Positions 1 to 14,926 of a stretch of DNA of 64,000 bases are shown here, piece after piece. The stretch is from Rachycentron canadum (lineage: Eukaryota > Chordata > Actinopteri > Carangiformes > Rachycentridae). Location of the stretch: the NCBI GenBank assembly GCA_038496675.1, contig CM076658.1:9760848-9824847 (forward strand), given 5' to 3'. The position numbers and the translations under genes are program-made. How positions within the stretch are numbered: position 1 is the first letter of the stretch; each line of letters begins with the position of its first letter. A model generated the notes under the pieces. That model was given only the letters and a program-made list of their open reading frames with translations, did not search any database and was not told where the DNA came from.

Positions 1-1297
1 AACAAGTTATTTGTAGAATCCATTGACGAATAGCTAGGATATGCATCAAGGAGACCACCAAGAGGAGCAAGTATTCAGAAATTGCAAATTTACACATCCT
101 TTTGACTAAAGATGCCTATTCTCATCGCATATTTTAAAAATTCATTAAATATTTTAATAAGGAAATGAATCATCTTCTACACCATCCACACACACACATA
201 CACCCCTAGCTATTTCTCATCACCATGGTAGCACTTCAAAGAGCTCGGCCGAAGCTCTAATGTGCCATAAGAGCTTCTTATAGACTTGTCTTGAAGTCGG
301 GTCACATAAGCCCCAAACACCTTATGAGTACACACTACTTATTTTTGCATTTTTGTCTAATATTAGATCTCAAACTTACCCATTTTGGGCAGAGGTGTTT
401 TTTGACAGACAAGATTATGAGTAAATGAGTGCAGCCTCCAAATTACAGTATATTCTTTCACCCTATTCAATTGACATGTATTGCAGTTCTGAAATTAGAT
501 TGGATAGCTAAAAAGCGGATGGAAGAATGCATGAATGCATGGCACAAACGAATCAGATTATTTTCATCTCAGTCTAAAAACTGCACTCTCTTCCATAAGA
601 TTAACATATTGCCAGTTCCTGCAAGACTCAAAGTTTAGCAATGCAGAGCTGAGTTTACATTCTGTTCTTAAAGATGTTTGCATGTCAATATGGCAATTAG
701 AGATTGGAGCCACATACCATGAAATTCTCCTCACCAAGAAACGCTGTGTGCCTCCTGGGAATTAAAATCTTCAAAGCTCAGATAAAAAGCACTGTCCAAT
801 TACTGAGATGTTGTAGACCACCACGCCGCCACCAACCCCTTTCGATCTTTTGTCAGTTTTGGGTAACACAAACATCTGAAGAATCACAGAACACCAGTGA
901 ATCAAATTTCTTTCTGCCCTTGCAAGTGTCTCTTCTTCAAGAAACTTTCTTGTTCTAATGCTCTTCAGTCAACAAGATATTTAAAAACTGATGTCGAGCT
1001 GCAGTAGATGTTGTTATTGGTTTTATACTGTAGCTAAGCATACATAAGTGCTTGTGCTCATTGTGGAGGTCACTGGCAACACAGATGGGATGATGATTTA
1101 AGAGTTACTGTGTAATGGGGTAAAATGTTATCATCCTTCTAGCTCTCTGCTTCGGGATGGCTACTTTTAGGACTCACTAATCCTGGACACACACAGAAAA
1201 CAAACAGACACACATCACCATGCAGAGTCAACAAGCAGTTTGTAGTTGTCTTAACAGGAGTAGAAGGATTTAAATTCACTCATATTCAACTGTCTGT

Positions 1298-1329
1298 CTC
1301 CCTCTCTCTCTTTATCTCTCTCTCTCTTT

Positions 1330-1387
<58 letters not shown>
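1298..1387. repeat. (TC)n then (AC)23 microsatellite
   Basis: The pure AC run is 1341-1387, preceded by an interrupted TC tract. Confidence 0.95.
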
Positions 1388-1391
<4 letters not shown>

Positions 1392-1900
1392 TACATGCAT
1401 TACCACATGCACACACATGTACACAGGTCATGTGGAGCATCAGTGATTAGACCCAAATGGAGTTGAACCCTGACTGATAGCATCTGTTTCTAATGCCATC
1501 TGCTGCAGACATCAGCCACTGGCTGATGGTGTCTACAATAAACAGAACAGGAGCATTTGCATAACATTGTTTCCAGAGTACAGAAAAACATGAATGCATA
1601 TTTGTTTTTAGGTAAATTAATACCCTTTTTTTTTTTTTTTTACAGTTCAATGACATGTCAAACTATCTGCTGTGAAAAATGTGTACTAATACATACTAAT
1701 GACTTATGAGAAAAGATCAGGAGATTTTCTTTTATGGTAAACTTCACAAATCACTAAAGTCATCAGTGGAAAAGATTCAGTATACAAAAGAAAAAACATC
1801 CCGTCCAACACAGTGCATATAATTAATATAATTTGCAACCAGTGATGCTGTCAGAACCATTTCCAGAGTTAGAAAAACCTTCCTCACAGATCATAAACCA

Positions 1901-1975
1901 TTGTTTTGTTTTGTTTTGTTTTGTTTTTTTTTTGCATCTAATAATTTTGACTTTCTGTTTTTTTTTTTTTTTTTA
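1901..1975. repeat. (TTTTG)n and poly-T tracts
   Basis: TTTTG units at 1901-1925 run into a T-run, with another T-run of about 16 at 1959-1974. Confidence 0.85.
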
Positions 1976-4900
1976 TGTATTATATATTCATCCACTTTAT
2001 CTAGTGCTATAGTCATCCACTTCCCATATGGTTGACTGCACCACTGGGGTAGTTCACTACTCCCTTGACTGTTTCTTATATTAATTTGGATTGGTAATGC
2101 TACTGTTAAATATACAATTTTAATTTGAAGGGAAAAAATCTCATGTCTTGCTACACTGACTGAGCATTCACTGCATGGGGAACCTTTGATTTCACAACAG
2201 CTTTAATAAATGCAACAAAGTCAGAATTAAGAGCTAATAACTAATGTTTGAAAGTTCATGTTAACTCCAGTCAACACAGTAGACAGAACAAATTTTTTTT
2301 GTACAGAAAATGTTGGGACTTGGAACATAGTGTCTCTGCATGAGTATAATAAATAAGCCTCCACCCTGAGTCCCACAGCAGCTGTTCCCAACTAGTTTCC
2401 TTCTCATCTAATAGCAGCACTGTGACTCACTCCTATTCTGAGGAGCTATGACAGAATAACTTACGTTTAGCAGCGTAGACATGTTTTCCTCTCAGAGTTT
2501 TGCGTAGCAATTCAGATAATGACACCTGAAAACTAAATTTAGTTAAATGTACTGATTAGTGAATGTGGTTCACAGATAGCTGGGAGCTTGGTTGCATGCC
2601 AGGTGTTCATTAGACAAAGCACAGTTCTTATACTATACAGGCTATACACTATGTCTTCCCTGAAACACACCTGAGGGATGGCTGCCTCAGAAGTAATCAA
2701 CGTATGTGGCCTCAGGGGAAGCATTTCTAACAATGAATCACATGCTGTAAATAACATCCCACACCAAGTGTATGAGTAGCCATTATAATGAGAAATGAAA
2801 CAACCAGCCAAGATTTTAATGGTTGCTCTGCCTGAATGTTTTTGATGAGGATGTTTTTCTTTCATCAATCACAGGACTTCCTTTCAGTGTTACCCTCCCC
2901 ATACAAAACCTTTACTTTTCCACATGCAACAAATTTATGCAATTTCCACTCTTACAGACTTCACACAGTTGATAACAGGATATTATCCTAATCATGGGGT
3001 GGCATGACAGACCTTGTTTTACTCATTAGTCAAGGTTGAACTTTCACCTCAAATTGAGTCACAAAAGGTATAAGAGTAAGCATGACAAGGAATATTACAC
3101 AATGTGTACTAAGAATTTAGTTTATTCTGTGCATGTATCTGTGTATCTACATCCAAGATCGACACTGTGAATATGTAAGGCAGAGTGTAATCTATAATGA
3201 CATCATATGGGGAAGGTGCTTCATTTCTTTTACAAACTAAGTTTCGCTTAAGTCAAGCCAATGAATATTATTGAACTGCACCTTCATAATAGATGTAAAA
3301 ATATTTCCATGGTTTATTTAACCCCATAAGAAAGCTGTAAATGACATATAGATTATACCTAGGCCAAACTGTCCTGTAAGTAAGATGGTATGTCTATCAT
3401 CTTTATCTGTCTTTGTGTAATTTGCTACCTTTTTTGCAGCATTGTTCAATAGCATTGGTGGTGAATTAGCAAACAGTGGGGATGGCTATTGAATTAGTGA
3501 TATTCATAAGTAAATAAGTGTGTCGTCTGCAAATGTCCATATGTAACTATATATGACACAGAGTTAGTCTGAATTGGAGCAGCAACCTGGTTCTGCCTCA
3601 GCTGTTGAGATAGAGGTTCTAGCAATAGTAGGAAGAGGCTCAGTGAGAAGCTTGGCAAGAAGCCACAAAGACTGTTGAGTCCCACAAGAAGTGGGAAACG
3701 GGCAACAAGACTCTCTCAAAATCTAATACAGCATCAATGTAAGTATTTTTTTTTTTTTTAATTATTTCTACATTGACTATAGTGGTGGACCCACAGACTG
3801 ACACAGAGACAAACTGACACACAAACATTATCATTCATGAAGCCATGCTGTTTTCATTGCTAAAAATTAGTACACTGGCAAGGAAACTACACTGACAGTA
3901 GCAGCAGAACAAGAAGATTAAAATCAACATTAAAGCTATGTATAACCTTTTCTAGTGCTACATATCCAATGGTAACATTAACAGCTGTTTACGGTGTTGA
4001 AGAAATGTTGCAAGTTCAGCATCAAACTCCTTTGCTTGCCCAAAGTGGAAAGAAACCCAATGTCAACTCAGATTTTCATGATGAAAATATGCCAACTGGC
4101 CTTTCAATAGCAGCTCACTCTATTTTGCAATCAACTCTGAATAAGGTGTACTGGTCAGAGGGTGTACCATGGTTGAAGCTATTTTGTCACAAGTCACTAC
4201 CACCTGCTTTAAGTTTTTAAGTAAACTGCTACAGAATTGTGCATGTAGTTGTTGGAAAGTAGCAAAAGAAAAAGTTTAACAACTGAAATTTCAACTGAAA
4301 TTAAATGTTGATGGGAGAATAATGTGAGGGAAAACAAATAACATCACTCTGAGAGATAGACATCAAAAACCTAGTTGTTCTGCTTCACTTGTGTGTCCCC
4401 CAAGTCAAGAAGCATGGTAGGGATGCATTAGTGTTTTATGAATGCAAAGAAAATCTAATATAGAAAAAGCAGTGGAGCTCCTGCATTCAGCTGTGTAAAG
4501 AAGGCTCTGATGTTTTGTTCAATCATGTTGATTGGATTTTTTGCTTTTTGTCCCATACATCATCTTGGCAGGCAGCAATTTGTGGTACTTTTTTTTCGCT
4601 ATGTGATATTTTTGATATTTTTACTTCACTGGCATTACCTAACGCCGTTTATTTTAGGCAATCAGTAGAATGACATTGTCTGATTCCACCAGATATAGTG
4701 TTTTCAAGGTTAGTCTGCCACTACCATTTATGTTCTTGGAAACAGTTTGTAAAGATAAATTTGGTCTTTTCTTGGAGGCTTTTAATATAAGTGGTTTCTA
4801 AAAACACACAGTGTGCCCATGTATAACTTTATTAGAGCCATAGATAACATGCAGCCCTGTTTTTACACATTGCATACACAGAAGGGTGTGCATGTCAGGC

Positions 4901-6273
4901 CCCAACAAATTTACTATTGTGTGTAATAATGTGTGAAGAAGGTTTCGTAAAATTTAGCCAGCTGTAGTTGAAAGTACACCACTGGAATGCATAATGCACA
5001 CAATCCACTAATGCATTCTGTGAATATATAGTAGAATACATTAACTTTCAGCGATGTAGAGAACATATAAAATACACATTAGTGCACCACATACATGTCA
5101 CAGCTTTACACTATTAACTGAATCAACGAGTATGCACATGCAGCTGTAATGCTAATTAGAGTAATCAGTAATGAAGTGATTAAAATGCATTTACAAAGCT
5201 TGCACAATCTGAAATGCATATTTCAGCCTCTTTTCTCCACATTCCGTATTTACTATGTGAAGCTTTCACTGTGATATTTTACTACAATGCAGAAAAACAT
5301 GTATCTTTATACCTTTATCATTATTTTTTTATTTGATGCTCTTATATTCTAACCAGCATAGCTCAAGCCGACATTAATGTGAGCAAAGGTCTAATCCACC
5401 AGAATTACTGAAAACACTCTGCTCTTTATTGTCTTAAATTTAGCATGTTTTTACTTAGCTTTTTTTCTTTTAATGTCATGGATTATAGTTATGTTTTAAA
5501 TCTTGGGCTATCAGGCATGTGTAGCATTGAGTGTGACATACTTAAAACATGGCTATAATCACATACACCCTCAGTCCATGCTTTCACTCTTTGTAAAGCT
5601 GCTGTCAGAAATCAGTTTTAATATGAGCAGAGTATGGAGCAGCTACAGCTGTTTGTTCTGACTCAGATTGAGCTGTTTGCAGCATCTTGTGGGTGTATGT
5701 ACATGACGTAGTGTAGCATGGCCAGTAACTGCGTCTCTGTATGTGACGGCTGAGTCTGGCAGCTCTGAGAGAAGAGCAACAAGTGATGATGAAGAAGAGG
5801 CTTGCTCCAAGAAACAGTTGATCCCATGTGAAGATGATGTCAGGGCAAGTATCATCAGCACAGTCAGATGTAAAATTCAGATGTGTGTAAAAGTCGTCAT
5901 TTCTCTAAACTAAAAAGAGTGTTAAAAGAGAACAGGGAAATCTGTGTTAGATGTGTTAAAACTTATGTTGATTAGACATAGGTAAATAATATACTGCATG
6001 TCTCAAAGACACCTGAGTCAAATGGTCTTGAATGACATCAGGATTGTACGTTTATACACCAAGATTTCAAGACTAGTTGGGCTTGATCAATGCTTAATTA
6101 AATGTGGTGACATTACTCAAAAATCTATTGAATTATTAAACAATAGAACATTGTCAAATCCTCTGCCAAAGCAAATTTTGGGGTTCACACTGGATACTTT
6201 ACAAGCCTCTACTTGCTTAACCTGCATCCTGCTCCACTGGATGGTCTGGTGTGATTGTAAAAGAGGATTTTGG

Positions 6274-6480
6274 AAGCTTTCGGCCCGAGAGAGCTGAATG
6301 GCAGATCAGGGATTAATTTGGTGTTTTCATCAGCACAGCAGTGTGGAGGGCCTGTCAGTACTGACTCAGGGTACCAGAAAGCTTCTAAGCTGTTTTATCT
6401 AGCTACCTAGGCTGTAAGTCTGTTTATTATACCCCACCGGGTGATAAGATTGTTGTAACAAAGCAATGGACACTAAACAC
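6274..6480 (+). repeat. Copy A of an unnamed direct repeat
   Basis: Shares GCTGAATGGCAGA, GGTTAATTTG-like sequence, TGTTTATTATACCCCAC and a GATTGTTGTAACAAAGCA-like stretch with 8724-8886 in the same order and orientation. It probably belongs to an interspersed family. No coding potential is seen. Confidence 0.65.
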
Positions 6481-8723
6481 AAAAGAGGTTAAAATTCAGG
6501 TTGAATGTCCTCAAGTTACCTTGAGTATGGTTCTAACATTAATTTTAGGTGTTTTTATTATTATTTTTATTTTCATATATATACTTGACCTAAATTTTCT
6601 GTCTATCTTTGTTGGGTTATGAAGGGCTTTGTATAGTTAGAATAAAAAACATGTGGTGCACACTTATAACCTGACTTTCTCTTGACCTTTAATTCACAAT
6701 GAAAAGAAACATTTCGAGTAGCTGCAAACTTCATGTAGAAAGAGAGAGCAGGCGGCAGCACTGACACAGCAGACATGCAGATGGTATGAAACGCAGCTGC
6801 CAATGCACATGTAATGCAGACAGTGCATTTCCAGCATTAGTTGGTTGTTTACTAGAAATTCAGTGGAAAAATATCAAATGTGCAATCACCTGCTTAATTA
6901 AGTAAATATGTTTTGTGGTTATGGTTCATTTTCTCTCTATGTATAAAGATAATTTAAATTAGTCTATATTAATCCTACTACTAGCATACCAATAACCCTG
7001 TACTGACAAAATATTGCTAGTACCACTCAGAGCTTCTCTCATGTTGAGTGTGTGCTTCCTGCCTGTTACTAAAATCCTCAGTGTTGAGTAAGCTAAAGAT
7101 AGTTTGTTTGGATCCCTTTATTCATATTTTTAATTTTTCAGAAATTCAGACATCTCTGATTAAGTCCAAAGAGGAAGAAAGGGCTAGAAACATTTTGGCA
7201 GACAAACATCTGACCCTCCGCCCCAGAGTGCTCATCTTCAGAACCAACCAAATCAAAACAGATGTTTGCTCAGTGGTGTAAAAATATGAACTGATGTTAT
7301 GAAATACTTCTAAGCGGCTTGGTGAGTAAAAATAGCAGCGAGTGTATTTGCTTTGACCCCTACTGTGCTCAAAGTGCAGTGCTCTCCGTCATAGACCTTC
7401 TAAATATCAGTCCTGGAAGCAGTTTGGCTCTTTCCTCACTGTTTTCCCTCACAACCGGACATTTTCACCTAGCCTCAAAACATTCAGCTAATTAAACCAG
7501 TGCTACATTCTAGTTTTTGTTTGATACATAAATTGTGTGCATTATACTCTCCCTGCCACTAAATTAATGTCAAGCACCTTTAAAATAATGTTATCTATTT
7601 AAATGCTTGAGCCTAATGCATTTTTTGAATTTAATTGTCTTTCAAGAGAGGTCATAAAAGAGCACAAATGCAATTACACACATTTAATTTGAATCTCTAT
7701 GCACTGTATTAATTGCTTTTATTTGTCAGTCAATTAAACCTAATCAAAGCACACCAGAAATCCAAGTGGTCTGGTGCAGTCAGCCAGGCCTCATCAACAT
7801 CAGAGGGATTTTTTTTTTTTTTTTTTACATTTTGAGAATCCATTTTTTTTTTTTTTATGTTCATGCTTTGCTTTTCTGTGTTACTCGTTCTCTTTTTGCT
7901 AGTTGTGAACATCCTTCCTTATACTGTATGTGTGTGGGCTCATACATACACTATTCAGTGTGTGGGATTGTGAGCCGAATGCAAAGGGCGCAGGGGGTAA
8001 AGCCTGCTGGACATGTTCCTCTTCCTTCTACTGGCTGTATTGAGCCACCAGTTAAACCCTGCCAGATCAGTGCATCAACAGGGGATTCCAATCAGTTAAG
8101 CTGCTGTGGGTGGACGCCTACCCATCAAGGCTGAACGTTGTTGGTGTCACGCACTTTTCCACCCCGGAGTGGAAACTTGTCACTTTTTCAGTCCTTATCA
8201 AAGCCTGCAATGTTACCATCAGTGTTTTCCATCAGAGGCTGATGAGAGGTTCCAAGGCCGGGCTATTGTTATGTATCGGGTAAAGACAGAAATCAGAGGC
8301 TTGTGTTACTTTAAGTCTCCATGGCAGGTGCCTGGATCACCTGGGACATCCCTCACCACCATGTCCTTAAATGTTTAAACAGTAAACACATCCTTCTACC
8401 ATTTATGTAAAGAGAAGAGAAGAGAAATATTACATTATTTTTTCTGTATTTTAAAAAAATTATGTTTTGAGGTTTTTTCCTGGCGTAATCAAACATAACA
8501 TATCACACATCAAATCATATTATCATTTTAACCAGCTGTGTTTTCCTTTGATGATATGTGCACAATTTAAGATTCTAAATTATATTTAAAACTTATGGCT
8601 ATACAAAATGAATGAATGGCATTTGGATATTTCTCATATACTGTTTTTGTTTCATTTGTTGTTTGTTTCATGTGGAGGGGTAGCAAAGAGCATACAAAGT
8701 AATTACTTTTGCTTTTTTTTGCG

Positions 8724-8886
8724 CTGGCTTTCAGGCTGTAAGATCTGAATGGCAGAGCAGAGGTTAATTTGCAGCGCAGTGCAGATGATTTCTCACCACA
8801 GACTCAAACTAAGTTGACTTTTATATGTTTATTACACCCCACTAAGTGGTGGAATTGTTGTTAAAAAGCAGTGGACATTAACATTG
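8724..8886 (+). repeat. Copy B of the unnamed direct repeat
   Basis: Diverged partner of 6274-6480, with TCTGAATGGCAGAGCAG, GTTTATTACACCCCACTAAG and ATTGTTGTTAAAAAGCAGTG. It is shorter in the middle. The copies are about 2.45 kb apart. Confidence 0.65.
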
Positions 8887-11024
8887 TCCATTTGGACATA
8901 GTTTGGGGACATTAACACTTTAATTTCTGTTCAGATAGCTGTGGATAGGTGAGGTAAGACGGATGAATGCCTAAATTGGAGGGCTACAATGAAAGGTCAA
9001 CATCTGGAAGTATCAGTGGGCTACTTTTGTTAGCCTTGCTAGCTTGGCTGCATGTTAGGAAGGCAATCAATGAAAAAGCACATGATAAGGGATGGAATTA
9101 AACCCCTGGAGACAATGAATGTCTTAACCAAATATGGCAAAGCATGAAACAATTTGAAACAAATTTATACAGCAGTTTTAGACTTGGATTGATAATATAA
9201 TCAATAATCTTTTCAGCACAGGTTTACCTTTCAGTGTGGTTAACAGTCTGGTAAGTCTCGTACTGGTCGGCTGCTTTCTTCAGTTTATTCAGTTATCATT
9301 GGATAGAATGGTGATTATTTTTACACCCAGTGTTTCCACTCAGAGAGACAGGGAAGATGTATGGATGGATGAGCTTGGAGGAATATTGCAAAGAAAGGTT
9401 GCATCACAGTTTTAGCACAATGTTTCACCTCCAAGTGTACCAACCCCAGCAGTCTGCTGGGCCAAAGTCGACCCACCCTCCAAGCTGAACCATTAGGAAA
9501 ATCTCTGCTGGCTCAGTTGTAAACAGTTGGAAAGATATAATGCTTGGAAAACTCACTAGTGATATCTAGCTACAATGCTTGGTTGGTCAAGTGCAGCTGG
9601 CAAGCCATTAGAACAGGAACAGCCACTGTTGGAATGACCATTGAGCATGGACAAATCCTGGTGGGCTCTCACATTGGTCAAAAAATCTCCGGTCCTTTCT
9701 ACACATCTGTTATTGAGAGCATGCTGTGTGCATGCATGTTCTGGTTTAGCATGCTAAAATCAGTAGCTTAATGTACAACACAATATATACATAGGTATTG
9801 TCTTCAAATCTTCACAAATCTTCAATTTTTAAATGTTTTAAATTTAAGATACTCACATGTTGCCCCATAGTGTTCTTCATTATGATAATAATGACATATC
9901 TCTGATTTCTATAGCATTTTAAATCTTTCAATAGAGAAAATATTTGTTAAATGACCCTCAGGTTTTCTGCTTCACTTTCACCAAACAACTACCCCAAACA
10001 ACCTGTCCACAACTTTGGACTTATTAGTCCAACACTTATTAGTTTAATTTTTTTTAGGGTTTTTATTTTTCAGCTTGCAAGCTATCAAGGATGACAACAG
10101 GAATGTAGTTGTAAAGTGTAAACTTGGAGCAGTGAAATCAAATCAGAGGTAGGAAGTGAAGCCTAATGGGTTAGAAAGGGAAAATGCTGACTGCATAGGT
10201 GCAATGAGGAGGCAGAAGGATGAAAAACAAATACCCCTCCATCTTCTTAGTTGGTGCCATTATACAGCCTTTTTGTTCTATGTTATTCAAGCACTGATTT
10301 CACCTGTAGCGAGAGGCACTGAGGGGAAGCCAGCAATTATTGCTGATAGATTTGATTACCTGAGTTGCCAACCCACAGTGTGACGATAAAGACATCATCC
10401 GGTCATCCACACCTCTAAGCACAAGGGGGCAGAGGATATGAAGAGCTGGGAGGTTAATTGAAGGTTGATGAGATCTTTCATGCTTGAAGCTGAAAGCACA
10501 TATTAATGTTTAATAAAAAGTGACACCTTGGCTCAGTCGTCATGTCAGTGACATTCATGGCTGGTCTTTACATTAACTGCAGACTGAGTTGACTTAATTT
10601 TGCCCTTATAGTGAGAATTGAAGCATTTTGGGCTGGTACTACTGTATGCATTTGGATATGCAAGGTCTTTGTGAGGATGGATCAGCTGATTACTAGGTAA
10701 AGACAAGTCTCTGCCTGCCATCAAATGTCTGCATGCCTGAGTTTATGGTGTCTGTGCATGTTTTTCTTGGTGATAAATTAACTACTAATTTCCCTTTGGT
10801 AGATCAGTCTCATTTGTTGATTATCATGTTAGAATTCAGCTCTGTTTTTGCAACTTACCACCATCTCACAGGCTGACACAGAAGATGTTGAACACATGCA
10901 GCAGTATTGCATCTGATCATTCATCCCCGTTCCTTTTCCTCAGTCAGTCATCATTAGCGAATGAGGTGCAGGTGACATCACTAATTTCCTTTGACTATTT
11001 TGATTAGGTGAATTTCTGACCAAG

Positions 11025-11026
<2 letters not shown>

Positions 11027-11073
<47 letters not shown>
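11027..11073. repeat. (TG)23 microsatellite
   Basis: Uninterrupted TG dinucleotides. Confidence 0.95.
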
Positions 11074-11074
<1 letters not shown>

Positions 11075-13419
11075 TGCATGTAAGCACACACAAACATTGC
11101 TGCCTCTGTGGACACTAATTAATTCCACACCCATTCAGCTGGCTGGTATTCGCTTCACATAATCAAATCATCTAGATGAAGAGTCAAAGTTCCACTTGTC
11201 ATCTTTCATCTTTTTAACCTTAAAGTTTGACTTATTTAACAAGGAGCTTGACCCTGGATTAACTGGTGTCACACAGACAGAATAAATGAAATAGTGAAAC
11301 CAGCTGCTGTCAGCTGAGTCTGATATGTCCCAACTTTGATATAAGTACCTCAACCCACATAGTAGGAAATGGACTTTACTTCATCCACACCAAAACAGCT
11401 CTAAACTCACAATGTTGTATGCCTTGACAAAGTCTAACAAAATCAAGTAAATGAGTAAGTATACTGTAATTCTGTCACACTTATAGAATGAGTCAAATGT
11501 TTCTATGATGTTCAGAAGCATTTTATCTAAAAAGTGATTCAATAAATATGTAGGTAAAAGTCATTTACTTAAAAGCAAACCTTGCAAAGCTTTGGTCTTA
11601 ATAGGATGAATGCAGTTAAAGCAAATGCAAAAAGACAAAAACATCTCATCTTTAGCGTTTTAGAGCAACTCTTACATATGCTTCACATTTTTGAACAATT
11701 CCAAGAAATACAATTACAAACATAAAGATGCACAATAAATATTACATATATATATTAAATTAAGTTCAATTGTCTGTTGTACATGGGTAATGCATTGCTC
11801 TCTCATGGCTACTAAATACAGTAACCTCAACAACTGCAGTATGACTATTTAAATTATTAATTGAAAAATGAATGAATGAAAAAGACTTTTTTAAAAAATG
11901 TAAGTCACACAGAGTCATATATTTTCTTGGTTATTTATTTTACAATGACTTGATTGCGGGGAAGCCATGGTAACACATTATTGGGAGTTTAGTCCATGAT
12001 CCCTGGACCTTGTGACCTCAAAGTGGCTGAAAATTATTGATCTGCCAAGTAATCAGCCTTTCCCTCACATCAGTTCTCTGATGATGGAAACCATGCCTCT
12101 AATACACTTTAACCTTCTCACCATGGTGATATCCTGGTAGCATGACGAAACAACCTAAAGGTCACCTGCCTGTATTTGCAGGTCTGCACAAAGACCTCCT
12201 TCTCCCCAACCTTGTTACAATGCACTCTCCAAACCAGACAGCTGCCACTACTAAAATTAAGCAATGTTAGCATGTGTAATTCAGAGTGAGAGTCACTGTT
12301 TCTGGCATTGGTTTATTTAAATTACTCTCATTCTACAACTCCCATGAGGCCCATAGGTATCAGAATCATCTGACACAGGAACTCAGCCTCAATCAACACG
12401 TCCAGTTTTCCTGACCAAGCAAATACCTGTAGATAAATGCTTCGCTTAGATTTATAGAAATTGAATTAGGTGTCATTCCTAATACCAAAAAAAATGCATG
12501 TGTGTGTGTGTCAATTGTTTTGCCTTTATCCTTGAGAAGAAGAGAGAGTAACTCAGTTGAAACCAATTTATTACCATAACTTACTCTGTGGTGCTGCAAG
12601 ATGCTATATTTTATAGAATTATAAAATTAGTTTAAATGTGGTGTGATGTCACACAATTGATAATAATAATATTTTTTGTAAAAACATTGATTCAACAGTG
12701 TTGAATGTGGTTATCATCTATGCAGCAATGTGTTGGGGAAGGTGGGGTGAAGCCAGCTGATGTCAGCGGAATAAAACGGGCTATATGATATTTTTCTGTG
12801 CCACCAAATATGTTTTCTTGTGGGTGGTGGTGGTAATAATGGCCACTTACTTCAGCCTTTGTTGGGTTTACAAGTCATGAGGTTAGAATATGCCCTTTGA
12901 TCAGCACTACTCCTTCATCCTGACTGGACACTACAGTGACTCACTATCTGCAAAGTAATATTATAAGATGGGATGGACTGGGGCTAACTTCACCAAAAGA
13001 AAAGAAGTGATGAAATTGAAGCAAAACAAAAGTTAAAATTGGTGCTTTCTTGCTCTGCCAAGAGGTGGGTGTATGGTGAATACCTGAATAGCACAATGGA
13101 GTACTGTCTATAAATTTACACACTGTAACTGGGCTTATAAATGAAATCTCCAAAATACTGACACCACCTATCAAAGGACGGATACTTTTCTCAAAATGAA
13201 ATTAATAAAAGATTTACAGTTCATCTACATGATGTACTTATTTGAAGCAAAGTTTTAGTTTTGCTACCCCACATTAAATAAATGTGAATCTCACACCAAA
13301 CAGGAGGAAATATTATCATATATATAGCTTTCTATGCACACAGAACAAAATCTGAACAGAAGGCTTTTTTTTCTCCAAACCCAGAGCATATAGTTCACGT
13401 GGCTTTAGTAGAAACCCTC

Positions 13420-13424
13420 ACACT

Positions 13425-13488
<64 letters not shown>

Positions 13489-13540
13489 CATACACACACA
13501 CACACACACACACTCACACTCATACACACATATACACACT
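13420..13540. repeat. Compound (CA)n microsatellite
   Basis: CA runs broken by CTCACACTCATA units that recur at regular places, so this is a higher-order tandem of the CA tract. The apparent open frame across it is repeat-derived. Confidence 0.92.
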
Positions 13541-14790
13541 GTGATAGAAATTGTTTGTTCTTATTTGACCTTAAAAATGGCCCAGTAGTTCTACCTACTA
13601 CCATTTTAATGTGCATGGTGTTTTTAGAAGCAATGGCATATGGCACTGTTTTGAATTTGTATTTAGAGAATATATGTATTAGAAAATAGAGCACAATTTC
13701 GAGAAATGTGTCTTGGCAGTCAAAAAAAGTTCTTAAACATTTTTCAATAACTTGTGTAATGTATTCTATCTTCCGGGGCTCCTACTTTTATGAAGCTTTC
13801 AAGATCACTGACATTCTGAATAAGTATTGTAAAACTGTCACACAATTCAGAGCAGGTTCAGGTTTCTGAGCCACCTGCTGTTCTACTTTCTTCTTCTTTG
13901 CAATGTACTTGGTCATAGAGGTGTTCTTTTATCTGTCCATCAGAGATGAAGATATGCTTTAAATAGCTAGTAGTTTTTTCTCTAATCTGTGAAACCTTTT
14001 GATTACATTTTGATATTATTTGTGTAATTAAAAAAAAAAAGATTCATTCATCTTGCTTGATAATTAAAAGCTTAATTTTGGAGTCTACACAAAAGCTTAA
14101 GGTTTGATTGATACGTTATTGAATTATACAAATCTATAATTCAATACAGTTATTGAGTTATACAAAGTCACTTTCAGATTTTTTAGCACTTATTTTTTAA
14201 GAGTACTTGTCAAATTCCAAACAGACTAATTTTGTAAATTACCTTTAGTCTTTGGATAATTACTATATTCTAGAAAGGAAATGCAAGGGCTCCTTAATGG
14301 ATTTTAAAGTAGTAGGTTTGGAAAATAAGAGAGCTCAGTCTTCTCTGAGGTAGGCTTTCAGCCATTTGGTTATAATATCTATGCAGAGCTCCATCATGTC
14401 TGTGAAATTGCTGCACTATGCATTAAAACTCACTCATGTGTCCATTTCCTTGGCCCTGGGGACACTGTCCATTTTTCCTTCCTGTCTTTTAATGTGGCAA
14501 TCAGGTAAAAGCAGATGAAAGAGTCCAATGGGTGACCAATCACCCCTATCCCCTTTTCTTTTTTACAGCTCTGCTGTACCTTTACTGTGGGTTTTACATC
14601 GTCATCTCCCTTCCCCTATCAGTCTTCTTTTCTATTTGAGCAGATTCACTCCTAAGTACTGTGTGTGAGCTATTTAAGAGAATTTTTGGCATTCAATTCA
14701 TCCAATCTTCTTGTAATTTTTTCTGATACAGTATGAGCAAAGTTCATGTATCATTTGAGTCATGAATATGGCATGTTTGAGGGATTTCCC

Positions 14791-14791
14791 C

Positions 14792-14882
<91 letters not shown>

Positions 14883-14926
14883 GTCTGTCTGTCGGTCCCT
14901 CGGTCTGTCTGTCGGTCTGTCTGTCA
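14791..14926. repeat. (CTAT)n microsatellite with CTGT/CGGT variant tail
   Basis: About 22 CTAT units at 14793-14882, followed by CTGT and CGGT variants. The YLSI-repeat open frames here are artefacts. Confidence 0.95.

Noticed and set aside
13399..13689. Open frame with a long HT repeat
   Set aside because: Translation of the CA microsatellite.
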